Positions 12,427 to 24,150 are shown, counted from the stretch's first letter. The stretch is DNA of 64,000 nucleotides from Hypericum androsaemum (GCA_963995505.1 OZ023184.1:13594308-13658307); one strand, 5' to 3'. Made by a program: numbers and translations. The notes: a model not told the origin generated them from the sequence alone.

Positions 12427-13373
12427 TGTTGGAATAAATACTTATTTAATGCATTTGGTCCAAGCTGGAAGGCCAGAGCTGAAAAGTCCGAGCTGAAAAG
12501 TCTAAGCTGATGATGGGAGAACCATTACCACATCAGAAATCGCAAATAATTTTTTCATGTTTATAAGGAGAAGCTCCAAGCTAGTATAATATTAAATGTT
12601 CCACCTGAAGAGCTGACCGAGGCTTCCTGCGAGGATGGTGCGAAGCACGCGCACATGCTCGCGCACATGCATGTGCGTGTGCGCATGGTACATTGGACGC
12701 AGGTCACAATGGGTGCTTTGTGGCGAGGAGCTGGAGGAGCCTTAAGACTTTTGCCAGATTTCGGGAGAGCTGCGTACAAGGTAGCTCGCGAAGGGATGCG
12801 AGCTGGCCCAACGGATGAAGGGCCACCAGTGTGTGTCCAGAATCTGGAATATCCTGGAGGCTTCCAGATTGCCACCGAAGAGGCACGAGGAGTGCCTGAA
12901 AGGCCAGTGGCCGAAGAGACACCAGCTGGCATCCAGGAGTCCTGAAGAGACACCTACGGGCATCCAGAAAACTGGTGGCCGAATGGGTGCCTCGGCTCCC
13001 AGAAATGTGAGAGCATGGTGCCCCCTCGGAAGTGCCTGGCAGCCATTCGGATTCCAGCCATCCTTGCCTATAAATAGGCCCTTCCCCCTCATTTGCAAAT
13101 CACCCCCGAACACTCATTGCATAAACATTCATTAGCAATAGTCGTTCTACTCTCTCCCTCTCTAAGAAAGTTCCAAGTATCCAAGGTTCGCCCGAAGCTT
13201 CGAGATTTGTTGTGCTACGATCTTGGAAGCAGCAAAGTCGTTGTATCTTGGGGACGATTACCGCAGCCCGTGAGCACTGAATATGGGGCAATCTCATCTT
13301 ACGGAGAAAGAATCCAACTCTAGCCTCGACTATTAAAGATCCTTATCAAGTACACCACCTCCGACAAACAACA
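12427..13373 (+). mobile_element. solo LTR related to the first copia element
   Basis: It starts TGTTGGAATAAAT and ends CAAACAACA, flanked on both sides by a perfect AGTAT duplication (12422-12426 and 13374-13378). The right 300 bp or so (from CCTATAAATAGGCC near 13067) is nearly identical to the LTRs at 1083 and 6088. The left 620 bp is quite different, so this is a subfamily with another U3. Its 947 bp length against 540 bp reflects that. No internal region remains, as expected after LTR-LTR recombination. Short reading frames inside it are not genes. Confidence 0.9.
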
Positions 13374-13445
13374 AGTATTAAGGTATGTATCAATGGGGTA
13401 ATCAATAAAAGTATTAAGGTATGCATCAATGGGATAAATCACTCT
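13374..13445. repeat. tandem repeat, unit about 37 bp
   Basis: Two copies of AGTATTAAGGTATGYATCAATGGG-like sequence follow the solo LTR. ATCAGTAAAAGTAT just left of the LTR (12413-12426) is part of a further copy, so the LTR landed inside a pre-existing tandem repeat. Sequence 13446-13540 shows nothing else. Confidence 0.65.
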
Positions 13446-13539
13446 CTATTGATGTTTAAAGCTAACAGTTGTGAGGAGGATGGAGTGGTTACGAGCTTGA
13501 TGATAGTGGGAAACACCAAGGAGTGGTTGAGATTCTTCT

Positions 13540-15185
13540 CGCAGGGATTTTAATTTATTGATTGGCAATCTTTAGTTACTTAAATATTTGTCTTTTTTGT
13601 CAACTGACGTACTTTGAATATGTGTTTAAATATTTCTAATTAATTCTATTTTGAGACATCGGATAAATAGATTGCTACATGGTAGATTAATTAATATGAG
13701 TTTTCTTGTTAATTATTTAATTTTTTGGTGAAATCTTATAATATTTTAGAAAATAAAATTATTGATGATAGATTAATTAACTTGATTCAGTTATACGCGA
13801 AGGACCTGAGAGTAATTTTTCTATAATCTATCATCGATCAATTTATTTTCTGAAATGTTATCAGATTTCACGAATAAATGTAATTAAAACTCATATTAAT
13901 TAACCTACTATCTAGCAATCTGTTTCCTAAAATTTATCAAATTTCAAAAAAATGGAGATCATTCGAAGAATAGACACATATTTGAATAGGTCGTTGACAA
14001 AAAATATAAACATTTAAGTAATTAAAGATTAAAATCACAAAAGTATTTTGATTAATTGGCTAAGTTGTTATTCATATATCATGTTAATTAATCTATCATC
14101 GTTTAATCTATTTTCTTAAAAATTCTTCGATTTCACCAACAAATGAAACAATTAACAAAAAAAAATTAATTAATGCACTATATGGCAATAAATTTTTTAA
14201 AAATTTATCGAATATCACAAAAATAGAAATAATTAGATAAATTAAGACACATTTAAGTAAACAAAAAAGATAAACTTTTAAGTAATTAAGGATTGAAAAC
14301 AAATCAATATTTCGATTAGTTAGTTTAGTTGATGTCCGCATATCAAGTTAATTAATCTATCATCGATCGATATATTTTCTAAAATATTCTCACAATTAAC
14401 CAACAAATGAAACACTTCATAAAAAAACCCATATAAATTAGCTGTAGCATTTTTCTATGTTGATGAGTTACTCAAGACCGTAAATAACACGAAGCAGTCC
14501 TCACTTGAGTGTCGACTGGCCTGGTTGGCTGTTGTTACTGTTCTATCATAGTCAAGCTAGCCTCATTTTAAGTTACCCTCTCTGTGATTTACTTGAATGT
14601 GGTAGAATATGTCAAAGTCCAAGTAGAGTTGATGTGGAGGAAGCACTAGTTATGGGAATTGCTAGATATTAGGTTGATTAATAAAGTTTTTTTAGTGTTT
14701 CATTTGTTGGTGAATTGTGAGAATATTTTAGAAAATAGATTAATCGATGATAGATTAATTAACTTGATATGTGGACACCAACTTAACCAACTAATATAGG
14801 TTTTTTTGTTAAGTGTTTCATTTGTTTTCAATCGTTAATTACATGAAAGTTTGTCTTTTTGGTTTACAAGAATATATGCCTAAATTTATCTAGTTGTTTC
14901 TATTTTTGTGATATTTCATAACTTTTTAGAAAATTGATTGCTATACAGTGCGTTAATTAATATAGGGTTTTTTGTTAATTGTTTCTATGTTGGTGAAATC
15001 GAAGAATGTTTTAAGAAAATAGATTGAAAAATGATAGATTAAGTAACATGATATATGAATAACAACTCAGCCAACTAATCCAAATACTGTTGTGTTTTCA
15101 ATCCTTATTACTTGAATGCTTGTCTTTTTTGTAAACAACCTATTTGAATATGTGTCTGAATTCTTCTAATTGTCTAATTTTTTTA
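13540..15185. repeat. cluster of AT-rich repeats in both orientations (left block)
   Basis: A unit of roughly 250-300 bp recurs. Its marks are TTCTTCTAATTGTTTCTAT, a GATTGCTAGATAGT segment, and GATAGATTAATTAACTTGAT. Plus-orientation marks lie near 13625, 14885 and 15160, minus-orientation marks near 13945 and 14210. It is non-coding. The arrangement looks like repeated insertion or foldback of one MITE-like family. The stretch 14430-14680 between units is unlike them and unidentified. Confidence 0.7.
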
Positions 15186-15191
15186 CTTAAA

Positions 15192-15560
15192 TTAACTAGC
15201 CATTTTCTGCTTCTGATGTTGTCCCTTTGATCGCCCTCCCTCGTCCTCATTATCATCATCACTCGACGACTCTGTAGTCTCAGGATCCCGGTGTATGATT
15301 CGAACATTCCTCATTTGGTTAACAAACTCCTCATCAAGCAAGTGCAACTTCTTTGCTTTCTCATTAACATAGCTTATAAGTTTATCAAAATTCTCCCTCC
15401 ACATTAGCCCTGCCATTTATGTTTTACTAAATGCTCCTTGTTCATTCTTCCATCCAAGGTAAGGCTTCGACCAGCAACAAGTACTTAGATCAATCTGCAA
15501 GAGAGTCAGTCTTACCTGGCTCAAACCATTGATCGAGTGGGTGTTCAATACCTAACATAT
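15192..15560 (-). pseudogene. unidentified minus-strand gene relic
   Basis: An open stretch at 15416-15192 encodes 74 residues with protein-like composition: MAGLMWRENFDKLISYV, a helical charged middle, then an acidic Ser/Asp/Glu run (ESSSDDDNEDE) and a Gln/Lys end. Just upstream (15560-15430) another frame reads like coding sequence (GIEHPLDQWFEPG) with a possible splice donor. I do not recognise the family. Frame changes and lack of a full gene suggest a decayed fragment, but a small exon of a real minus-strand gene cannot be excluded. Confidence 0.35.
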
Positions 15561-15824
15561 TCAAGTAAATAAGAAAGACAAATATTTAATTAAAAATAGA
15601 AAACAAAATACTATTTGGATTTGTTTTTTTTAATATAAAGTAGTTTTCGTCAGAATTATTGGTCTCAAAATCATCAATTTCTTATAATAACAAACTGTTC
15701 TAGAAAATTATGCAATTGCCCAATAAACTGGAGTTCAATCTCTTAATTTCAACAAGACTAGAAGTCTTTTAAACTCACTCGACTATCATCTCTTACTCGA
15801 CCTAGATTACTCTACTTATAGAAT

Positions 15825-16690
15825 ATTACATTGCATTGCATCTGGGCACTCCTCCTCAGGAGTTCTATGTTCAGTTTGACACTGGGAGCGATGTGTTATG
15901 GGTGGCGTGAATTGACTGCTATCTTTTTACCTCTCTAAATATCAACATGAATGGGTTTAATACTTTGGCATCATCCACTGTCGAGGTGGTCTCCTATTTA
16001 TATATGTTATTCACGTCAACAACCTTCGAACCAGTTCAATGTATCATGACTTTTAATGCGCTTCATAGAATTCTTGGGTTCGGTCAAGGCAATCTGTCCA
16101 TCATATCTCATCTCTCATCCAAACAGATAACCCCTGTGATATTCTCTCATTGCATTAGAGGTAATGGCAATGTTACATTGGTCCTTGGGGAGGCCATCAG
16201 CTAGGGATTGTTTATACTTCTTTTTTTCTATCAGGGCCACACTACACTGTGGATCTCCGTAGTATTTCTGGCAATGGATAAAAAATATTTGTTACAAGAT
16301 CCAGTCAAGAAGCTATTGTTGATTCGGGATTAACATTAGTGTACCTAAAGGAGGAGACTTATGATGCCTTATACACGGGGTGACACTACTATCACATAGT
16401 CAGTTACTCCCATACTTATGGAAGAGGTCCAGTGCTATCAAGTGCCCAACAACACTATATTTCTAGCTATCAGTTTGAACTTTGATGGCAGAGTTTCCAC
16501 GTCATTAAATCGAGAATACTACCTTATAAATCACGATTTCGATAGAGGAGTTCACCTATGGTGCATCGGTTTCCAAAAAGCTCAACTTAATATTGTGGGA
16601 GATATCGTATAAAGAACAAAATTATTATCTACGATTTGGAGCGTCAACGGGTGAGATGATAACAACTCGTCATCTCTTGACGTTGGCACC
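15825..16690 (+). pseudogene. pepsin-like aspartic protease (A1 family) pseudogene
   Basis: Pieces of a plant A1 aspartic protease appear in order. [20 protein letters not shown] (first catalytic Asp in DTGS) is at about 15840-15900. ILGFGQGNLSIISHLSS and FSHCIRGNG follow at about 16070-16170. The second active site, AIVDSG, is at about 16310-16335, where the following Thr is Leu. LWCIGFQKAQ and GDIV are at about 16555-16608, and IIYDLERQRV at about 16620-16655 in another frame. Stops interrupt it (for example near 15908 and 16201) and the middle is shortened. Intact plant relatives run to about 450-500 aa and are secreted or vacuolar. It cannot make an enzyme. Confidence 0.85.
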
Positions 16691-17420
16691 ATTTACAAGG
16701 GAGTTTCAATTGGGCATGGTACTGCAGCCACAACAAATTCAATTTGTTTCTTGTTATTTTAGTATTTGGCCACTTCATTGGTTATGCTTAGATGTTAATC
16801 AGATGAATCTTTAATCTAAATGTTATATTTGTGTGTGTCGAAGTTTAACACCAAGTTCTTTGGCACTAACAAACTTGTAAATTTTAAATTGTGTTAAAAA
16901 AATAGATTGATTAACTAGATATCTAAAAATCAACTTAGCTAACTAATCTAAATTCTGATATATTTTCATTCATTAATTACTTCAATGATTGTCATAATCA
17001 ACGACCTTTCTAAAAAATCAACGACCTACTTTTAATATGTGTCTACATTCTTCTAATTGTTTCAATTTTTGTGATATCTATTAATTCTTTAGTTTTTTAG
17101 GATAATCTAATAATTCTTTATGAAATAGATTGATGGCTAGTAGGTTAATAAATGTTAGTTTTTTTTAATTATTCCATTTGTTGGTGAAATTTGAATTTTT
17201 TTAAAAATAGATAGATTGATGATAGAATAATTAACTTGATAACCAAACACCAACTAGCCAATTAATTTAAATACTAAAGTGTTTTGAACCTTAATTACTT
17301 AAATATTTATCACAAAAAATCAATGACATACTTTTAAAATGCGTCTAAATTCTTTTAATTGTTTCTATTTTTGTAATATCTTATTAATTTTAAGGAAGAT
17401 GATTGCTGGATGATAGTTAG

Positions 17421-17904
17421 CAGTGTTTTCAAATACGACCCGGAGGTCGATCCGGAGTTTGGGCCGAATTCCGGGTCTACCAGTCTGACTGGTTGAACTG
17501 CCAGTCGGAACGGATTTCTTAAATACCATTTTTTTAATAATATATATGTATAATTGTACATGTAATCACATATACACCTTAAACAATCATCAAATACATG
17601 ATGAAACCACGGAGATTGATAAAGTTTTTTTTATTTTAATTTTTTTGGTCTCTTTTCTTTTTATTTGTGCAAAATTTTTGACCAAACCAAGTGACTAACT
17701 CATTTTTTTGGTTTTTTTCAAAAAAAATCATAATTTTTGGTCCAACCTTACCAACGGAAAAATACGGACCCGAAATTTTGGACGAACCACCCAGTCCGAC
17801 CAGATTTTGGGCACTTCGTAAGGTTGACATTTTTGGGCCAATTCTGGTACGCTCCTTGTACCGAATCATGGTCCGACCGGTCGAACCGCGTATTAGATAA
17901 CCAT
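17421..17904. mobile_element. short Mutator-like element nested in the AT-rich repeat
   Basis: The ends CAGTGTTTTCAAATACG and the complement of CGTATTAGATAACCATG form a terminal inverted repeat (about 13 of 17 match). Flanks GATAGTTAG (17412-17420) and GGTAGTTAG (17905-17913) are a 9-bp target duplication with one change, typical of Mutator-like elements. The surrounding repeat unit reads on across the site when the insert is removed. The interior is rich in palindromic GGTCCGACCGGTCG motifs and is non-coding. Similar GC-rich motifs recur near 23665-23710 and 25785-26028. Confidence 0.65.
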
Positions 17905-18894
17905 GGTAGTTAGTTAATATGAGTTTTTTTTTCATTGTTCTATTTTTTGGTAAAATTTGAGAATATGTTAGAAAGTAGATTGCTTGATGATATATTAATT
18001 AACTTGAAATTTGGACACCAACTTATCCAAACTAATTTAAATATTGACGTATTTTCCATTTGTAATTATTTAAATACTTGTCTGTTTTGTTAAGGACGTA
18101 CTTGAATATGTGTCTAAATTCTTCTAATTGTTTATATTTTTCTGATATTTGATATTTTTTGGGAAATATATTCCTAATGGTGGGTAAATTAATATGGGAT
18201 TTTTTTTGTTAATTGTTCCATTTATTTGTGAAATATGAGAATGTTTTAGAAAATAGATAGATTGATAATCGATTAATTAACTTTATATATCAACACTAAT
18301 TTAATCAACTAATTCAAATAGTGATGTGTTTTATTTCCTAAAAAATTATCAAATATCACAAAAATGAAAACAATTAGAAACATGTTCAATTAAGCTATTG
18401 ACAAAAAACATTTTAAGTTGGCTAAGTTGGTTTATGAATATCAAATTAATTAATCTATCATTGATCAATCTATTTCTTAAAATATTATAAGATTTCACAA
18501 ACAAAAGGAACAATTAACAAAAACTCATATTGATTAATGTACTATCTAGCAATCTATTTCCTAAAATTTATCAAATACAAAAAATGGAGACAACTAGAAG
18601 AATTTAGACACATACTCAAATAGGTCGGTGACAAAAATGACAAATATCTAAGTAATTAAAGATTGAAAATACAATAGTATTTGTATTAGTTGGCTAAGTT
18701 GTTAATCTATTTTCTTAAACATTCTTCAATTTTACCAACAAATGGAACAATTAATTAAAAAACCCATATTAATTAACATTCTATATCAATCTATTTTCTA
18801 AACATTTTTCAAATGTCATAAAAATAGAAACAATTAGAAAAGTTTAGACACATATTCAAGTAAACAAAAAGACAAACTTATAAGTATTTTTTGT

Positions 18895-19110
18895 TGTTGG
18901 AAATGATGAGTGCTATAGAACTCTTTCATTCATACATCAATAGAAAATCAATAGTGTATCATCTATCCCAATTCCCAAACTATCATACAACATGAGTGGG
19001 ATGCAACCTCGAGGGGGACTACCAAGAACATGAAATATTAGAGAAAACTCGGAAGCAAAGTTTGACGACTAATCTGCAATCTGGTTGCCTTCACTTAATA
19101 ACATAAAACT
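18895..19110 (-). pseudogene. LINE-type RNase H tail relic
   Basis: Minus-strand translation from about 19110 gives EGNQIAD, then a stop, then SSNFASEFSLIFHVLGSPP and a leucine-rich end. This is the usual end of the RNase H domain of plant non-LTR elements (EGN..AD.LAN...). Only the tail survives. Confidence 0.55.
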
Positions 19111-19724
19111 GTCACTCACCAATCACGGTGGATGAGGTTCTTGCAATTAAGAATTAAAAACAAAGTAATATTTAGATTGGTTGGTTAAATTAGTGCCCAC
19201 ATATCAAGTTAGTTAATCTATCATCGATCAACATATTTTCTAAAAGATTCTCAAAATTCACCAACAAATAAAACATGTAACAAAAAAAATCCATATTAAT
19301 TAACCTTCTATATATCAATCTATTTCCTTAAAAATTATCAAATATCACAAAATAGACATAATAGAATAATGTAGACACATATTCAGTAAACAAAAAAGGC
19401 AAAAAAAGGCAAACATTTAATTAATTAAATTTTGAAAACAAAGATACTATTTAGATTTGAACTGGCTCGTACAAATCTAAATTCATATTAGTCTTTGATG
19501 AATCGAATACGAATAAAATTTTATAATTTTAATTTGACAAATTATAATTTAAATTTAAAAAATTATAATTTAAATTCGTCCGAGTTCAAACAGTAGTCAT
19601 CCTAGACCTACTCCATCAATGAAATGGCTTTCGGTCAAGCTGCGATCAAAGATTTCAATAAGAAATCGGAAGCACAGCAATAATGCTACTATAAAATAGT
19701 CTGCAGTGACGAGTGTTGGTGTTG

Positions 19725-20313
19725 TCGATAAATTGTGGTAGAACATTGGAAACAATCTTTAGAACAGGTCCGGAGTGATCGTCCCGAGAGCGATTCGAAC
19801 AAATAGGTAAAGATGGAAGAAATATGGGGAGCAAGAAGAGAATAATTAGATTAGAGTAGGTAGGAGAGAAAAGAATTGATAGAAGAGAAAGAACTTTATT
19901 GAAAATATGAGAGAGAGTGGGAAGGGAAAAAATATAAAGATAAAAGCTATAGGCTACATAAGATAAATGATATAAATGTTTGGTATTTGGCTTGTGGGTC
20001 TTCATGCCTCTGCCAAGCTCTTGTTATATAGAAAAACTAACCTAACCCCATACAAGAAAACCCTAGGCCATATTCAATATAGGAAAATCTAACATAGCCC
20101 CGGCCTAATAAGGAAAAACCTACTGGCAAAACTTCCAACCTAAGTTTGATCATTCTGCGCTGAATTTGGAGAAGTCATAAACTAGAAAGTTCTAGATCTC
20201 TGTCTTCTCTTTTTGCAACTTTTGGAATCACAGCAATCCGATACTTGAGCCAAAATTTATAGTTTTTTTACCAAAATAGGTTTAGCAAATCCGTGAATTA
20301 ATTTTTCGCTCCA
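19725..20313 (-). repeat. LTR (downstream copy on the minus strand)
   Basis: Matches 21985-22578 closely over its length, including GATAAATTGTGGTAGAAC and CCTCTGCCAAGCTCTTG. Confidence 0.85.
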
Positions 20314-21984
20314 AAAATGTCCACCACACATTAATATTTTGACGCTAGGAAAAGCATTGACGTGTATCCACCCTTAAACACACAGAAAATTAACTCTACT
20401 CTACGTATAACTGGCTAAATCAAGACTATAATACGTAGAAAATTTACTACCAAACCGGTCAAGACCTAGCCGTTGCAAATGATCACCTATTTGATCATAG
20501 GACACACCATCATTGAGCCAATTGGTCAAGTAGATGTTTGTCCATATATACCTTAATAACTCCATCTTGATTCATCTCGAACAATCTCCAATTGAATTGC
20601 CTCCCTCTTGGATCCCAAAATAGGCACGTTAAAATCTCGAATAGTGGCTCTTTCATATAATGATCATACAAGATATGCCTAAAAGATGTGCTTTTAGCAT
20701 AGGAAATTTCTTCCTTAGCCACTTTTGCATCTCTTTTAAACTCTGTGGATGCCGTTCTTTCATCTCGGATGATGACAAGGTCTCGAATTAATGGTTTTTT
20801 ATCTTAAAATACTGGGTTACCCATAATTTTCTTAAGACGGTCTATCTTAGGCTTCCGTGGCCGAGTCAGAGACATTTTTCCTTCATTGGAATGACCATAT
20901 AATTGTTGTTGAAGGTCTCTAAGCTTTTGCTTTTATTTTTGGAATTTTTGCTCCAACCTTCTTCATTGAGTCTTCGTGAGAGTCAGCCAATGAGACTTCG
21001 GACACTTGCCCCCTGAGTGTGGGTTCGGCTTTCTTAGCATCTCCTTATGTATAGGCTTCGTATGATAACTTGGAGACCTCGTGGGTCGATGGGACTTGTG
21101 TCAGCCATGGCTCTTCCTTCTCCTCGAATGTGGGTCCTGAAAACTCGATGGTCATGGTGTCGGCCAACTGTAGACTTGTTGTGTCTTGCCCCCAGTACTT
21201 TGTTGATGGGTTGAAACAGAGTTGGATGAGCAATAATTGATGATTGAATTGATGTCTTCGCCTCGTTTTAATAACTTATAAGGCAGATCGCCTACTGGTA
21301 TCGTTGGATCGAAAGGTCTAAAGAAAGGTTTATTTTCCTCGATACCTTGATCATAAGAATCCCAAGGCACCCTCAAAAGTATCCCAGAACAAATCTCTCA
21401 AGATAATCATTGCAACTCATAAATTCCTTATAGCTGATCATGGTTGAACAAGATGAATTAAAAATTTCGGAACCAACTTACAGAATGAGTAGTCTTTGGT
21501 ATTTTAGTTTTAACTTGTCTGTTCAAACTCCGATTAAAGAAATCTTAGTGTCTTTGGAAAGATGAGAGATAGATCTTCAATTTTTCCTGAAATGGCCGTC
21601 TCCTAATTTCGCTGGAAAAAAGACCAAAATGCCTTTCAAAGCTGACTGGACTTCTCAATCATACAGATCAATCGGTCTTTAGTATTTTAGTCATATCTTC
21701 TTAGTAAAAACTCGGATTTCAGCTTTCTTAGGATCTACAGAAAGAGCAAATAACGATCTTCAATTTTGTTGAAGAAAATTTCTTCAAATTCGGTCCCAAA
21801 AAGGGTCAGAACACCCTCCAAAACCGGCTGACCTTGCTGGACGTTTTCTTTCAGCACAACCTCTGACCGGTTTTGTCCCTTTTGAGGAAGGACTCAAAAT
21901 CGTATATGGAAACTCGTATATTTGGATGCAATAATTACTCTTCTCAGATGCTCTCATTAGTCCCACCGAGCGTGCCAAAAAACT

Positions 21985-22578
21985 ATGCCGATAAATTGTG
22001 GTAGAACATTGGAAACGATCTTTAGAACGGGTCCGGAGTGGTCGTCCCAAGAGCGATTCGAACGAATAGGTAAAGATAGAAGAAATATGGGGAGCAAGAA
22101 GAGAAGAATTAGATTAGAGTAGGTAGGAGAGAAAAGAATTGATAGAGGAGAAAGATCTTTATTGAAAATATGGGGGAAAGGGGGAAGAGAAAAAATATAA
22201 AGATAAAAGCTAGAGGCTACATAAGATAAATAATATGAATATTTGATGTTTGGTTTGTGGGTCTTCATGCCTCTGCCAAGCTCTTGTTATATAGAAAAAT
22301 TAACCCAACCTCATACAAGAAAATCCTAAGCCATATTCAATATAGAAAAACCTAACATAGCTCTTGCCTAATAAGAAAAAACTTACTGCCAAAACTTCTA
22401 ACCCAAGTTTGACCTCTTTCTGCATTCAATTTGGAGAAGTCATAAACTAGAAAGTTCTAGATCTCTGTCTTCTCTTTCTGTGGCCTTTAGAATCACAGAA
22501 ATCTGATACCTAAGCTAAAAGTTATAGCCTTTTTACCAAAATAGATTTAGTAAATCCATGAATTAATTTTTTGCTCCA
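21985..22578 (-). repeat. LTR (upstream copy on the minus strand)
   Basis: Second copy of the repeat at 19725. Several base changes separate the two, so the insertion is not recent. Confidence 0.85.
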
Positions 22579-22585
22579 ACTGTTG

Positions 22586-23189
22586 AAAAATTATTTGGGT
22601 AAGGAGGATGAATATGGTGTAGGAGTAGCACGAAACTTCAAGGATCTTTCGATTCTTTAAGACAAATAATTCGACCTTCCGAATAAGCTTTACGAGTACA
22701 ATGGGTCAGTGAATTATCGCTCTCAGGATTCAGTGAAGCTCTAACTCCGATGTCGGATTCAAGGTCTGTACTACCTTAACCCGACCAAGAACACACTAGG
22801 ATGATCTCTAATGATGCTTTTGGAGGAAAATGAAGTAGGAAGGCTTTGTAATTGTTGTAGGTTTTTTTGAATGAAAACGAGTCCCGCTATTTATAGAGAT
22901 TGGCACTCACCCTTGATGCCTTTTCATCACCAAAATGTTTCTCGAACGTTCAACAATGGTGGCTAATGGGAAAGTCATGTCTTGTCATGTTTAAACCGAA
23001 GAGTCACAAATTCAAAGTTGTGCAGGCCGACTGGCGCCCGCTGGGTTCAAGCGTGCTTCATACACTTGGCGTCCACTGGGTGTATGGCGCCTGTTGGTTA
23101 TTAGAACCTACGCGGGCACATTCGGGGCTACCCCCTAGACCCCTGCAATTTATTTCGGTAGGTCGATCCTATTACTTTCTGCCGTAGCG
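22586..23189 (-). other. LTR-like stretch with a minus-strand TATA box, unassigned
   Basis: Minus-strand CTCTATAAATAGCGGGAC (about 22906-22889) looks like a promoter, and the region has moderate GC content with no gene. It could be part of another LTR. I found no partner copy or target duplication. Confidence 0.3.
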
Positions 23190-23600
23190 GCCATATGATG
23201 CAAATGCAACATGTTTGAAAATATCCAAGTAGGTTTTCAATTGACGAATTATGGAATATCCTGATTAGTAAATTATGCGAGACATGTTTGATTTTGATTA
23301 AATTAATTTGCAAGTATCAAAGACCGAATAATTATCGGTGTATATATCTGTATAAAATGCCACATTTCAGGACTATTGGAGCATTTTACCGACTTTATAT
23401 TTTTAAATCTACAAACTATTACAAATTATGCTTTTTGGTGTTGGTGGATAAAGAATAGGGGAAATATTTTTGAATAAGTTCACTTTACTAAGCGTTTTTA
23501 ACCGAGTAGTATTTGGTAAACGGGTCTCAATTAGTGAAGGGTAATTAAACAGGCCGGAGCCCAGATCCGATCCACTTCAAAGACCCGATAAGTTGAACCT
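23190..23600. repeat. dispersed repeat, mate of 33500-34030
   Basis: Shared landmarks in the same order are TTGCAAGTATCAAAGAC, TCTACAAACTATTACA, GTGAAGGGTAATTAA and GCCCAGATCCGATCCAC. The second copy is about 10 kb away in the same orientation. It is non-coding and the class is unknown. Confidence 0.5.
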
Positions 23601-23944
23601 CGGCTATCTCCGAGGCTTTGGTGGCCTTAAATATAAAAATTGGCCTTACCCCAAGGTTTTAAAAACACGTTTGGACCGTCAGTCCAGCCAGTCGGACAGC
23701 GAATTCATTCGGATTTCTAACCCAAAAATTTTAGGTTAGAAATTGCTTCCCAAAACCCTCGAAACACTATCTAAAAAGAAAAGGAGGGGATTGTGGCGCA
23801 ATGGACCACCGTGATGAGACCGGCGCTCCGGGGACTTCGTGTTCGGGGAAGACAAGGATTTTTTTAATTTTTTTAATACCTCATCCATAGGAGTGGAGAT
23901 GACGTCACCATTGAGGAGGTAAAAAAAGAGATGATGCCAGCGGT

Positions 23945-24150
23945 CTTTTTGTTTTTTGTTCTAAGGGTACTTTGTCATTTCAATGACAAAAATAAAAAAA
24001 AGAGCAGATGACATCAGCGAGGGACCCGAAAGTATAATAAAATCAAACACTGAAGACTTTTGGCATATATTTTTCAAATACGAAGGACTGAGTATATTTA
24101 AACAAACATGGAAAGCTTGAGAGTAATTTTTCTCAAAAAAATTAGATCTA
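23945..24150. repeat. fragment related to the right end of the MULE at 34255-35573
   Basis: AAGGGTACTTTGTCATTTC, AAAAATAAAAAAAAGAGC and GAGGGACCCGAAAGT follow the order seen at 35400-35475. No matching left end was found. The GC-rich piece just upstream (23660-23850) contains palindromic CAGTCGGAC-type motifs like those at 17421-17904. Confidence 0.55.

Larger units (their letters stand above)
16860..19445. repeat. cluster of AT-rich repeats in both orientations (right block)
   Basis: The same repeat family as 13540-15185. Plus-orientation marks (CTTCTAATTGTTT and relatives) lie near 17050, 17350 and 18120; minus-orientation marks (AACAATTAGAA...AGACACAT) near 18350, 18570, 18805 and 19340. 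A Mutator-like insertion (17421-17904) and a LINE relic (18895-19110) interrupt it. Sequence 19446-19719 is AT-rich with short repeats of TTATAATTTAAATT. Confidence 0.7.
19725..22580 (-). mobile_element. non-autonomous LTR retrotransposon, minus orientation
   Basis: Direct repeats of about 590 bp (19725-20313 and 21985-22578) enclose about 1.67 kb. On the minus strand the internal region opens with TTTGGCACGCTCGGTGGGAC (about 21979-21960), a motif commonly seen just inside the 5' LTR of plant elements. TGTTG at 19720-19724 and 22581-22585 is a likely target duplication, although the ends are not a clean TG...CA and may be off by a few bases. The interior has minus-strand open pieces (21376-21152, 21233-21045, 20722-20510) that I cannot match to gag or pol. 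No protease, integrase or reverse transcriptase is visible, so it resembles a LARD-type element mobilised by others. Confidence 0.75.

Noticed and set aside
22581..23211. Possible LTR from TGTTGAAAAA to ATGCAACA
   Set aside because: No target duplication and no partner copy in the window; only the minus-strand TATA-like box supports it.
23785..23850. GTGGCGCAATGGACC, resembling a tRNA A-box
   Set aside because: No B-box at the right distance and no tRNA fold.
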